A stretch of DNA of 49,887 bases from Pseudomonadota bacterium (GTDB taxonomy: Bacteria > Desulfobacterota > Desulfobulbia > Desulfobulbales > Desulfocapsaceae). The notes under the pieces were generated by a model. It was not told the DNA's origin. It ran no database searches and saw only the letters and a program-made list of their open reading frames with translations. The stretch covers positions 1-49,887 of the forward strand of contig JAHJKP010000047.1 of the NCBI GenBank assembly GCA_018821985.1. The letters run 5' to 3'. Below are positions 43,619 through 49,887 of the stretch, one piece after another. The first letter of the stretch is position 1; each line of letters opens with the position of its first letter. Made by a program: the position numbers and the translations under genes.

Positions 43619-43678
43619 GTCCTTTGACCTGTTTCTTATAAAGAGATCGTTTTGAAATGATCCCCCCTGAACACGCCA

Positions 43679-43717
43679 GGCAACGGACCAGGATGTTGAT
43701 TCCTTATGTCTTTTGAT
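43679..43717 (+). pseudogene. Duplicated 3' tail of the ICMT-like methyltransferase gene
   Basis: Twelve codons and a stop (RQRTRMLIPYVF) copy the end of the methyltransferase at 23.6 kb (RQRTRMFIPWVF). The copy begins abruptly at 43678 and runs into the ACP gene exactly as the original runs into the decayed ACP copy. It marks the right boundary of the cytochrome island. Confidence 0.8.
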
Positions 43718-43734
43718 CCGCGGTTTTTTTTGTC

Positions 43735-44004
43735 CTATTCTGGTTGAATAAAGTCTGCCAGGGCGTTAATGCTTTTCAGGTGCCGCCTGAAGGCCTTGCT
43801 GTCGGGAAGGTGTATTCCGAACTGGCTTTGCAGACCCACGGAGATCTGCAGTGCATCCAGCGAATCAAGTCCAAGTCCGCTTGCATCGGAGAAAATCTGG
43901 ATGTCGTCATCTAACTCTTCCGGGCTGATGTCCGCAATATCACATTCTTCGATGATCATTACTTTCAGTCGTTGTTTCAACGCCTGGTCTAAAGAACCCT
44001 TCAT
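43735..44004 (-). CDS. Acyl carrier protein of the dar operon
   Basis: An 89-residue carrier protein with the phosphopantetheine serine in GLGLDSLDALQ. It is the last gene of the leftward darA-darB operon, and its ATG overlaps the permease stop by 4 nt (ATGA). Dialkylresorcinol loci include an ACP alongside DarA and DarB, so this one may carry the beta-ketoacyl or acyl chain to be joined. A decayed copy lies at 23.66-23.84 kb. Confidence 0.87.
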   Translation of the reverse strand: MKGSLDQALKQRLKVMIIEECDIADISPEELDDDIQIFSDASGLGLDSLDALQISVGLQSQFGIHLPDSKAFRRHLKSINALADFIQPE

Positions 44005-45194
44005 ATTCCCCTTTTCATTTTTGCATTGAGTATCATTCCGGCAGCAAGCAGTAATCCTGCACCGAATCCAGCCAATGTTAGAGATTCTGTAATAACCGCC
44101 CCAGCTCCCTGGCCGCGCAGAAAGATATCAAGGAAGCCTTCAAGCCCCCAGGACATCGGGGAGATGTTGGTAAGTTGCTGCATCGACTGAGACATATAAA
44201 ATTTTGGCACCATAACACCGCCAATCGCTCCCATCAAAATATTGATGATCCCGCCGATTGTGGTCGCCTGCTCAACAGTGTCCGCTGTGACCGCAATCAA
44301 AATTGAAGTTCCTATGGCGGCCAGACTCAACCCGAGGGAAACCATAAACAGGCCACCGATCGAATTGCCAAGGGTTAACGCATCCCCGCCGAACAGTGGC
44401 ACCAGGAAGATTCCGACCCCGATCATCAGCCAGACCTGGATCTGGTTAATAATGATATAGGGGGCAAGTTTACCCGCAAAGAGGACGGGAACCGATATAT
44501 TCATCGCACTCATGCGCATCAAGGTGTTCTGCTTGCGCTCATTGATAAAGACCGTCGACATCGGAATGATGACGAAGAACATCCCGAAAACAATCCACGA
44601 CGGGACGCTTTGCTGGGTGGAGGTAGGCTTTTTATTTATTCCCATGGCATTGAAACGTACCTGTATCAGGTTGTCCCTATTACTCTTCATTGCCTCGAGC
44701 TTTTGTGCCACATCCGGCAAAAAAGGAGCGAGCTCTTCTTGGATCTTTTCCATACGCAGTCGGATGATACCCAGCACTAATTCCCCCTGCACAAGTGTCA
44801 GCATCTCCTGTTTTACGTCGGAAGCAACATCGAGTTGCAGCAGTGAAGCAGATTGCTCTTTGACAAGATTTTGGGCTAATCCTGGCGGAATGGATATGAT
44901 GAAATGCAGCTTCCCGTTCAAGGCCTCTTGTCGCTGGGCTGCATTGGTGATAGGCTCCTTGTGTTCTTTCAGTCTCCCGTTGGAAAGTAAAAAGGTTCGC
45001 AGCTTAGCACTTTCCGCGGTGTTGTCCTGATCGATAACAGCATAGCTTAACAGTGCACGGTCACCGCCAAAGGTATCTTTGAGGGCTATCGACATGATCA
45101 GAATAAAAATGGCAGGCATAATGAAAAGTGCGGCCAGCGCATACTTGTCACGCCAGAGAAGAATAAACTCTTTGAGCAGCATTGCTTTAAACAT
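44001..45194 (-). CDS. ABC-2 type transporter permease
   Basis: A 397-residue permease with one N-terminal membrane helix (YALAALFIMPAIFILIMSIAL), a large extracytoplasmic region (about 40-220), then five C-terminal helices, the layout of ABC-2/YhhJ-like exporters. It pairs with the ATPase encoded just upstream, whose stop overlaps this start region. Linked to DarA/DarB it probably exports the lipid or polyene product. ATG at 45194 is preferred; GTG at 45197 would add one residue. Parts of this gene are duplicated as a relic at 23.85-24.15 kb. Confidence 0.85.
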   Translation of the reverse strand: MFKAMLLKEFILLWRDKYALAALFIMPAIFILIMSIALKDTFGGDRALLSYAVIDQDNTAESAKLRTFLLSNGRLKEHKEPITNAAQRQEALNGKLHFIISIPPGLAQNLVKEQSASLLQLDVASDVKQEMLTLVQGELVLGIIRLRMEKIQEELAPFLPDVAQKLEAMKSNRDNLIQVRFNAMGINKKPTSTQQSVPSWIVFGMFFVIIPMSTVFINERKQNTLMRMSAMNISVPVLFAGKLAPYIIINQIQVWLMIGVGIFLVPLFGGDALTLGNSIGGLFMVSLGLSLAAIGTSILIAVTADTVEQATTIGGIINILMGAIGGVMVPKFYMSQSMQQLTNISPMSWGLEGFLDIFLRGQGAGAVITESLTLAGFGAGLLLAAGMILNAKMKRGI

Positions 45195-46110
45195 CACAGT
45201 TTCCTTGTGACGTTAAACGGATAAAGAGGGCCTCGAGATTCGTGGTCCCATAGCGGATTTGCTTTATATCTATTTGTTCTTCTTCCAGAGCAGCAAGGAT
45301 CGCTCCTAGTTGTGTGGCATCCGGCTCGTCCATCATTACTGTTGCCGCATCGATCACCTTCAGCATTGCATGTTTTTGGGCAAGGGTATGCAGTTGTGCT
45401 TCGTGCGAGTGGCGCAGTTCGATGACCACAGAGTCGGCCTTCTCTTCATGGAGCATCGCATCAAGCAGACCATGACGAATGATACGGCCCCGGTCGAGGA
45501 TGGCCACCTGGTCACAGATTTTTTCGATCTCCGGCATATAGTGCGAGGTATAAATAACGGTCTTCCCATCGTTTTTAAAGGAACGAATGGTTTCCAGGAT
45601 ACTCGTACGTGATTCGGGGTCGATCCCTGCCGTCGGTTCGTCAAAATAGAGGAGTTCAGGGTTGTTGAGCAGGCCGATGGCAATATTCAATCGACGTTTC
45701 TGGCCCCCGGAAAGAATGCCGGCCTTGTGATCAAGCAGCGGGTCAAGCCGGTTGACGGAAACCGCATAATCGACATTGTGGCGCAGCTCTTTGCCGCGGA
45801 TTTTTTGAATCCCGGCAAAAAAACGTAAATTTTCAAGAACGGTAAGGTTATCGTAGAGGGCCAGAGACTGGGGGGTAAAAGAGCTACGCTTGCGGATGGC
45901 TTTCAGCTCTTGAGAGAGCGGCAGCCCGAAAATCTCGATCTCACCCTCTTGAAAATCAATCAAGCCGTTGAGAATCGACACCAGTGTTGTCTTGCCAGCG
46001 CCGTTGGGTCCCAGCAGGCCTAAAATAACGCCTTTTCCGACGTTCAGATTGATGTGATCAAGGGCAATATGATTATTGTAATGCTTGACGAGGTTTTTGA
46101 TGGAGATCAT
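45187..46110 (-). CDS. ABC transporter ATP-binding protein
   Basis: A 307-residue ATPase with Walker A GPNGAGKTT, Q-loop SFTPQSLALYDNLTV, signature LSGGQKRR, Walker B LLYFDEPTAGID and switch histidine TSHYMPE. The C-terminal extension after residue 220 is typical of ABC-2 drug or lipid exporters. It starts 3 nt after the BtrH-like stop and overlaps the permease gene, so ATPase and permease form one exporter. Confidence 0.92.
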   Translation of the reverse strand: MISIKNLVKHYNNHIALDHINLNVGKGVILGLLGPNGAGKTTLVSILNGLIDFQEGEIEIFGLPLSQELKAIRKRSSFTPQSLALYDNLTVLENLRFFAGIQKIRGKELRHNVDYAVSVNRLDPLLDHKAGILSGGQKRRLNIAIGLLNNPELLYFDEPTAGIDPESRTSILETIRSFKNDGKTVIYTSHYMPEIEKICDQVAILDRGRIIRHGLLDAMLHEEKADSVVIELRHSHEAQLHTLAQKHAMLKVIDAATVMMDEPDATQLGAILAALEEEQIDIKQIRYGTTNLEALFIRLTSQGNCDV

Positions 46111-46113
46111 TTT

Positions 46114-47121
46114 TTAGACCAGATTGCCTTCCAACAGTTTCCTGTAGACGGCAGCTTCGGCATCGGCGACGCTTTCAAGTTTTGTTTTCAGGGCCAAAAA
46201 ATCAGTGGTCTGGCTTTCTTTGCTGCGAATCGCCTTGGCAAGCATCAGGGCGAATTCGCGCCACTGATCTCCGACAAGGGTCATCATTTCCGATGTCTCG
46301 CTTAGGAGAGGATTGTCAAGGAGTTTGCCGGCCTCCTGCAAGAATGAGGCGTAGATAAAACGAAAGCCCGCTCCCCCGGTTCCAATCTCTTCCTGCATGC
46401 GGACAATGTGCCCTAAAAAGAGTTTTGCATAGCGGCGGTCCTTCTGCTCAAGTTTGCCGATGGCTTTTGCTAAATATCTGATGCCACGGATACCGGCGAT
46501 CGGCACCGGGGTCTTCAGCATTGCCTTGGCATTCTTCCTGATCGCTTTGGGGATAACGACAGCAAAATTAATCGACTCAGGAACATGAACCGGATAGTAA
46601 AGTAAGCCCTTGGGCGCCATCACTCCCTTGACGAAACGTGCCTTTTGCAGGGCTTGCGTCTCACAGCGCACCGGAGTTTCAAAAACCGGGTCGCTGATGA
46701 GATATTCGTCACCCTCTTTCTTGTAGATGATCAGGTTGTGGGCATTAAAATGGAAGCGCATCTCTTCGGGAAAATAGGGCAGCCAGAAGACGGATGTCTG
46801 CGCACCGACGATCTCGCCCTGTTCCAGCAGGGAATCAAGGGTTTTGCTACCCTCTGCAGGATGAGAAAAGGTCTGCATCTTCATCTTGATGCCAAGATTT
46901 TTCTGCAAGCCCTTGATGATCGCTCTCGGTCTACTGCGATAGGCAATCAGCGGCATGCCGCCAAGTTTCACAAAGGGAAGATAGGCAAACATCAGCGCAC
47001 CCGACAGGCCGAAGACCATCGCTTCTGAGAGCGGCAGGCCATAATGGTGCATCATCAGTGACATCACCCCGCTTTCACAATGGGCAGAGTGGGCGTGTTG
47101 GAAACTTTGGTCAGGCACCAT
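46114..47121 (-). CDS. BtrH N-terminal-domain protein
   Basis: A 335-residue protein. The N-terminus (FQHAHSAHCESGVMSLMMHHYGLPLSEAMVFGLSGAL) has the conserved cysteine-serine and histidine pattern of the BtrH N-terminal domain, a papain-like fold. BtrH itself is the ACP-to-antibiotic acyltransferase of butirosin synthesis. A later His-Asn pair in FHFNAHNLIIYKKEGDEYLISDP could complete the catalytic set. Here it may transfer an acyl group from one of the ACPs, for example to join polyene and resorcinol parts or to release the product. ATG at 47121 overlaps the previous gene's end by 11 nt. The longer open frame upstream, to 47409, only shadows that gene and was not used. Confidence 0.8.
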   Translation of the reverse strand: MVPDQSFQHAHSAHCESGVMSLMMHHYGLPLSEAMVFGLSGALMFAYLPFVKLGGMPLIAYRSRPRAIIKGLQKNLGIKMKMQTFSHPAEGSKTLDSLLEQGEIVGAQTSVFWLPYFPEEMRFHFNAHNLIIYKKEGDEYLISDPVFETPVRCETQALQKARFVKGVMAPKGLLYYPVHVPESINFAVVIPKAIRKNAKAMLKTPVPIAGIRGIRYLAKAIGKLEQKDRRYAKLFLGHIVRMQEEIGTGGAGFRFIYASFLQEAGKLLDNPLLSETSEMMTLVGDQWREFALMLAKAIRSKESQTTDFLALKTKLESVADAEAAVYRKLLEGNLV

Positions 47122-47527
47122 TTGCTCTTCTATCCGGCAGCTCGCGCAGTTCCTGTATACTGATGCCAAGAGTATCCGCATAGCGGGCAAACATCTTGGC
47201 GGAAAGTTTGTCAAAGGCCGTGGGCCTGAAATGGCGTTTGATGCGCCATTGAAACATTCCCGTTGCCTGGGCCAGGGTCTGCAGGTCCATCCGGCGGTCG
47301 TACATATGAAAATATAAGGGCGAGGCCTGGCCTGAGAGCGCTTGGTCGTAGGCCAGGCTCGAGAGACGTTCGAGCTCTTTAAGCGCCTGTTTTGTAGCTG
47401 CTTCTTCAACGTCCCAGCCTGATGAGGCTATAATGCCATACTTGCCGTTTTCATCGGTGGCATAGATTGCTTTTTTATTGTTGGCGTAGGTGGATATATT
47501 GTGTTGAGGTACCTTGCTGTTATCCAT
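47111..47527 (-). CDS. Small conserved protein with Xre-like helix-turn-helix character
   Basis: 138 residues, not confidently recognised. The N-terminus is polar (YATDENGKYGIIASSGWDVEEAA). The C-terminal 70 residues are helical (DLQTLAQATGMFQWRIKRHFRPTAFDKLSAKMFARYADTLGISIQELREL), which looks like a Cro/Xre helix-turn-helix. Its ATG directly abuts the darB stop (TAA-ATG) and its end overlaps the BtrH-like start, so it is an integral part of the operon. It may be a regulator or a small structural partner; the sequence alone does not decide. Confidence 0.65.
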   Translation of the reverse strand: MDNSKVPQHNISTYANNKKAIYATDENGKYGIIASSGWDVEEAATKQALKELERLSSLAYDQALSGQASPLYFHMYDRRMDLQTLAQATGMFQWRIKRHFRPTAFDKLSAKMFARYADTLGISIQELRELPDRRANGA

Positions 47528-48676
47528 TTATACCACCGTAAGATGCATAAAGGCGGTGGAGAAACGTCCGCTTTCTGGAATGTAACAGAGGAGTGTCTCT
47601 CCTTTTTTCAGACGACCCGAGTTGAAGAGTTCTTCAAGGATGATATAAATCGAGGCTGAACCGGTGTTGCCTTTTGAACTGAGATTGGTAAACCACTTTT
47701 CCTGGGGTATATCGCATCCTGCCAACTGCATCCCCTTGTGGACTTTGTCGCGGAAAAAGCCGGAAGAGTAGTGCGGCAGGTACCAGTCTATCTTTACTGG
47801 ATCAAGTTTCCCCTGGGTCACAAGCTCCTGTAGGGGTCTGGTCACTGTGTATTCGATAATCTTGTCATTGAGCAGCTTGACGTCCTGTTTGATCGCAAAG
47901 ATTGACTGCTCCAGCCATTCCTGCGGCAGGTATTCACGCCATCCCTTTAAAGATCCATCCTTATTTTTTTCTGACCCGGCATACATGCAGGTGTCGAGTT
48001 CACCGGCGTAGGAGCGTTGAAAGATCCAGTCAATCTGCAGAGAGTTCCCGGCATCATTGGGCGTATCGCTCAGCCATACTGCTCCGGCACCGTCGCTTAA
48101 CATCCAGCGGAGAAAATCTTTTTCAAAGGCGATCTCCGGAGGTTTGGCAAGAAGCTCAGTCTGTGACAGGGTCTCTTCGCTAAAATTGCTGCTGCGCATG
48201 ATTGAAGAAACATTCTCCGAACCGGTGGCCACACAATTTCTGCTCTGGCCGGCAAGTATTGATAGATAGCCGTATTTCAGGGACATTACCCCGGAAAGAC
48301 AGATGCCTGCCGTTGCTATTGCCTCACAGGGAGGGATGCCAAGCTCACCGTGCACCATCAGGGCATGATTCGGCATCAGCTGGTCGGGCAGGGTCGTGCC
48401 GCAAGCGAGCACTTCGATACTGTTGATATTACACCCCTGTTTCCCGAGTGTCCGTATCGCTTCGGCCGCCAGCTGAGCATTGCTATGGGTCGTTTTTCCC
48501 GTTTCCGGGTCAATTGCATAGTATCTGGATTGTATCTGGTTGCGGCGCAGAATCAGCTTGCGTGCCCGGGATGGCCGTTTGCCAATCTGTCCGAGAACGG
48601 ACTCCATGGTTTCGTTACTAACGGGCTCATTGGGTAAAAAAGCTGCAACATGAGTAATGTAAACCTGGCGAGACAT
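47528..48676 (-). CDS. darB: DarB-like beta-ketoacyl synthase III
   Basis: A 382-residue KAS III-type condensing enzyme with Cys126 (ATAGICLSG), His302 (LPHYSSG) and Asn337 (SSKGNTGS), the Cys-His-Asn triad of FabH-like enzymes. Directly downstream of a DarA-like gene it corresponds to DarB of dialkylresorcinol synthesis, which joins a beta-ketoacyl thioester with a second acyl thioester, after which DarA closes the ring. It lacks nothing obvious in the active site. ATG at 48676 is chosen because GAGGG lies just before it and the SRQVYITHV N-terminus fits the family; a longer frame upstream overlaps darA. The gap to the darA stop is 10 nt. Confidence 0.85.
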   Translation of the reverse strand: MSRQVYITHVAAFLPNEPVSNETMESVLGQIGKRPSRARKLILRRNQIQSRYYAIDPETGKTTHSNAQLAAEAIRTLGKQGCNINSIEVLACGTTLPDQLMPNHALMVHGELGIPPCEAIATAGICLSGVMSLKYGYLSILAGQSRNCVATGSENVSSIMRSSNFSEETLSQTELLAKPPEIAFEKDFLRWMLSDGAGAVWLSDTPNDAGNSLQIDWIFQRSYAGELDTCMYAGSEKNKDGSLKGWREYLPQEWLEQSIFAIKQDVKLLNDKIIEYTVTRPLQELVTQGKLDPVKIDWYLPHYSSGFFRDKVHKGMQLAGCDIPQEKWFTNLSSKGNTGSASIYIILEELFNSGRLKKGETLLCYIPESGRFSTAFMHLTVV

Positions 48677-48686
48677 TTTCCCTCTG

Positions 48687-49598
48687 CTATCTTCCTGAAG
48701 GCTCTTCATAAGAGGCAACGGCTTCGTCGATTGCTCTTTTTTGAAATGGATACATAACTTTACGGATTACTATATTCAACGGGACAATGGTTACCACTAA
48801 TGTCAGCAGGAAGATCGCATAGATCGTGATGACTATATTGCGCCCCTGCGAATTCGGTGCACCGGCTTTTTTGATCAGCTTGCTCCAGATTAAAAAGCTG
48901 CGGTGGGCGATGCGTTCGGTGGCAATAAGTTTACCGTTGACGTTTACGGCACCCATATTGCGCAGCATGGGACTATTATTCTGTTCTTCCCCTTTCTGCA
49001 AGGCAGAACATAACTGTTCGCCAAAACGAGATGATGCGGCAATTTCTTCCTCGGCAACACCGGCTTTTGGAAAGAACCAGAAGGCATCTTTTTTCCCGGT
49101 GAGCATCCAGCGCGGTGTGGTGACAAAGGTGTAGAGTGATTTTCCCTGATCGGTCAGGGCCACGTTGCCCAGCAGGCGGGCCCCAAGATTGGCCAGGAGT
49201 CCTTTCATCTTTTCCTGAGCCATCAACCACATATCACGACAGGCGATCACCGTTACCACCGGCTTACCCTTGAAGAGCTTTTTGGCCTGGTCGCTTTGCA
49301 AGAATCCGGTCACAGGAATGGAAGGTGAGAGAAACCATGAGGTGTAGCCCAAGACGATCAAGTCGTATTCGTCCGTCGTCTCGATGGGTTCCACCTCACA
49401 ACCGTCAAGATATACTGCCTCGGGAAAAACGTTGAAAAATGCATAAAAAGACCATGGGTACGGATACGGGACTACTGGTTTGATTTCGCAATAATCACAC
49501 TGCACGTCATCGCACTGTTTCAGTGGTGCGACGATTTTATCCATGACCCTTTTCAGTTGTCCGCTTTGCGAATAATAGAGAACTAATACTTTCTTCAT
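48687..49598 (-). CDS. darA: DarA-like dialkylresorcinol condensing/cyclising enzyme
   Basis: A 303-residue protein with an N-terminal flavodoxin-like fold (MKKVLVLYYSQSGQ, then YDLIVLGYTSWFLSPSIP), as in the DarA family of flexirubin and dialkylresorcinol clusters. It ends with a membrane helix (IYAIFLLTLVVTIVPLNIVI). DarA acts after DarB to cyclise the diketo chain into a cyclohexanedione or resorcinol ring. The strongest support is family likeness plus the adjoining darB, ACP and ABC exporter genes. ATG at 49598 gives the canonical start; an upstream in-frame start at 49670 would add 24 atypical residues. It is the first gene of a seven-gene leftward operon. Confidence 0.82.
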   Translation of the reverse strand: MKKVLVLYYSQSGQLKRVMDKIVAPLKQCDDVQCDYCEIKPVVPYPYPWSFYAFFNVFPEAVYLDGCEVEPIETTDEYDLIVLGYTSWFLSPSIPVTGFLQSDQAKKLFKGKPVVTVIACRDMWLMAQEKMKGLLANLGARLLGNVALTDQGKSLYTFVTTPRWMLTGKKDAFWFFPKAGVAEEEIAASSRFGEQLCSALQKGEEQNNSPMLRNMGAVNVNGKLIATERIAHRSFLIWSKLIKKAGAPNSQGRNIVITIYAIFLLTLVVTIVPLNIVIRKVMYPFQKRAIDEAVASYEEPSGR

Positions 49599-49736
49599 AC
49601 CTGCAATCCAACCCTTAGAGAACAGGGGGATAATAATTTTCCGGATGTTTATAACGACCTCATTCCACAACGTACCTTCAATCGTCGGATATCTCTCCCA
49701 GAGGAATAATTACTGGCGAGGATGTCAAGAATATCC

Positions 49737-49753
49737 TTGAGAGAGCCTCTCAA
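49737..49753. promoter_or_regulatory. Perfect 7-bp inverted repeat before the dar operon
   Basis: TTGAGAG-AGC-CTCTCAA lies 10 nt past the stop of the upstream MORN gene and 139 nt before darA. A TTGACA-like box (minus strand, 49728-49723) follows, but no good -10 match is evident. It may be an operator or a terminator stem; no T-run follows. Confidence 0.35.
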
Positions 49754-49763
49754 TTATGCATTG

Positions 49764-49887
49764 TTATTCAATAAAGTCACCATCTTCCCAGTTGCCGCTC
49801 TTGCTTGTTCCGTCAGCGGCGGTGAGCGTCCCTTTGCCGTGCTGGAGGCCATCCAGCCATTGACCCTCATATTTGCGGCCATCCATC
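49764..49887 (-). CDS. MORN-repeat protein, C-terminal part (cut by window edge)
   Basis: The minus strand is open from the window edge to a TAA and encodes about 40 residues. They contain MORN-type repeats, DGRKYEGQWLDGLQHGKGTL then ADGTSKSGNWEDGDF, with the typical Y-G-x-W spacing. MORN proteins bind lipids or act as scaffolds in membranes. The start lies outside the window. It is upstream of, and co-oriented with, the dar operon. Confidence 0.7.
   Translation of the reverse strand, partial: MDGRKYEGQWLDGLQHGKGTLTAADGTSKSGNWEDGDFIE

Noticed and set aside
47122-47409. N-terminal extension of the BtrH-like gene
   Set aside because: These 96 codons are a shifted reading of the upstream small gene, with Arg/Pro-rich nonsense; the real family N-terminus begins at 47121.
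1-49887. tRNA, rRNA and cyclic-di-GMP riboswitch candidates
   Set aside because: I scanned the intergenic stretches by eye and found no cloverleaf or GEMM-type core. A covariance search would be needed to be certain.

Overview
This window looks like chromosomal DNA of an anaerobic, Gram-negative, cytochrome-rich bacterium, most likely a Desulfobacterota member of the Desulfobulbales or Desulfuromonadales type. The signs are large secreted multiheme c-type cytochromes with mixed CXXCH and CX4CH motifs, NHL beta-propeller partners, cobalamin-type radical SAM proteins and an outer-membrane lipid machinery. The placement is inferred from gene content only; there is no rRNA or other marker here.

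Layout. (1) 1-4.1 kb: an unrecognised gene tail, then a leftward ACP plus ketosynthase/chain-length-factor fusion, then decayed sensor kinase and NtrC-type regulator genes. (2) 4.2-5.9 kb: a metal-efflux permease with its ArsR/SmtB repressor and operator. (3) 6.0-6.5 kb: a dead IS1595-type transposase. (4) 6.6-23.6 kb: a long rightward array for an unusual lipid. It holds dehydratase, ketoreductase, LolA-like protein, lipoprotein, cobalamin radical SAM, AMP ligase, fused fatty-acid kinase, glycosyltransferase, LpxL-type acyltransferase, ACP, ketosynthase, PlsC, a second cobalamin radical SAM, a SPASM radical SAM, a CrtI-like oxidoreductase and an ICMT-like methyltransferase. Two AT-rich unrelated genes sit inside it at 10.6-11.6 kb. 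(5) 23.7-43.7 kb: a cytochrome island, ordered giant 20-heme-motif cytochrome, NHL/BACON propeller protein, OmcE-like pentaheme cytochrome, second NHL/BACON propeller protein, and a cytochrome with about 13 heme motifs. (6) 43.7-49.6 kb: a leftward operon darA-darB-small protein-BtrH-like-ABC ATPase-ABC permease-ACP, followed at the edge by a partial MORN-repeat gene.

How the parts fit. Regions 1, 4 and 6 together contain all the parts of an aryl-polyene/flexirubin-like type II system: KS, CLF, three ACPs, ketoreductase, dehydratase, AMP ligase, acyltransferases, LolA-like carrier and lipoprotein. They add the DarA/DarB pair that builds dialkylresorcinol or cyclohexanedione rings. Three radical SAM enzymes and a carotenoid-desaturase-like flavoprotein are extra. 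From memory, similar sets (FabF/FabZ/FabG/ACP with cobalamin radical SAM and CrtI-like proteins) were discussed as ladderane-lipid candidates in anammox bacteria and as homologues in Desulfotalea. The product here is unknown.

The cytochrome island splits this lipid locus. A decayed copy of the ACP-permease segment lies on its left side (23.66-24.15 kb), and a copy of the last 12 codons of the methyltransferase gene lies on its right side (43.68-43.72 kb). The methyltransferase 3' end and the ACP gene were therefore once convergent neighbours, and the roughly 19.5 kb island separates two copies of that junction. The island's alternation of cytochromes and beta-propeller proteins, with an OmcE-like member, suggests an extracellular electron-transfer or cytochrome-filament system.
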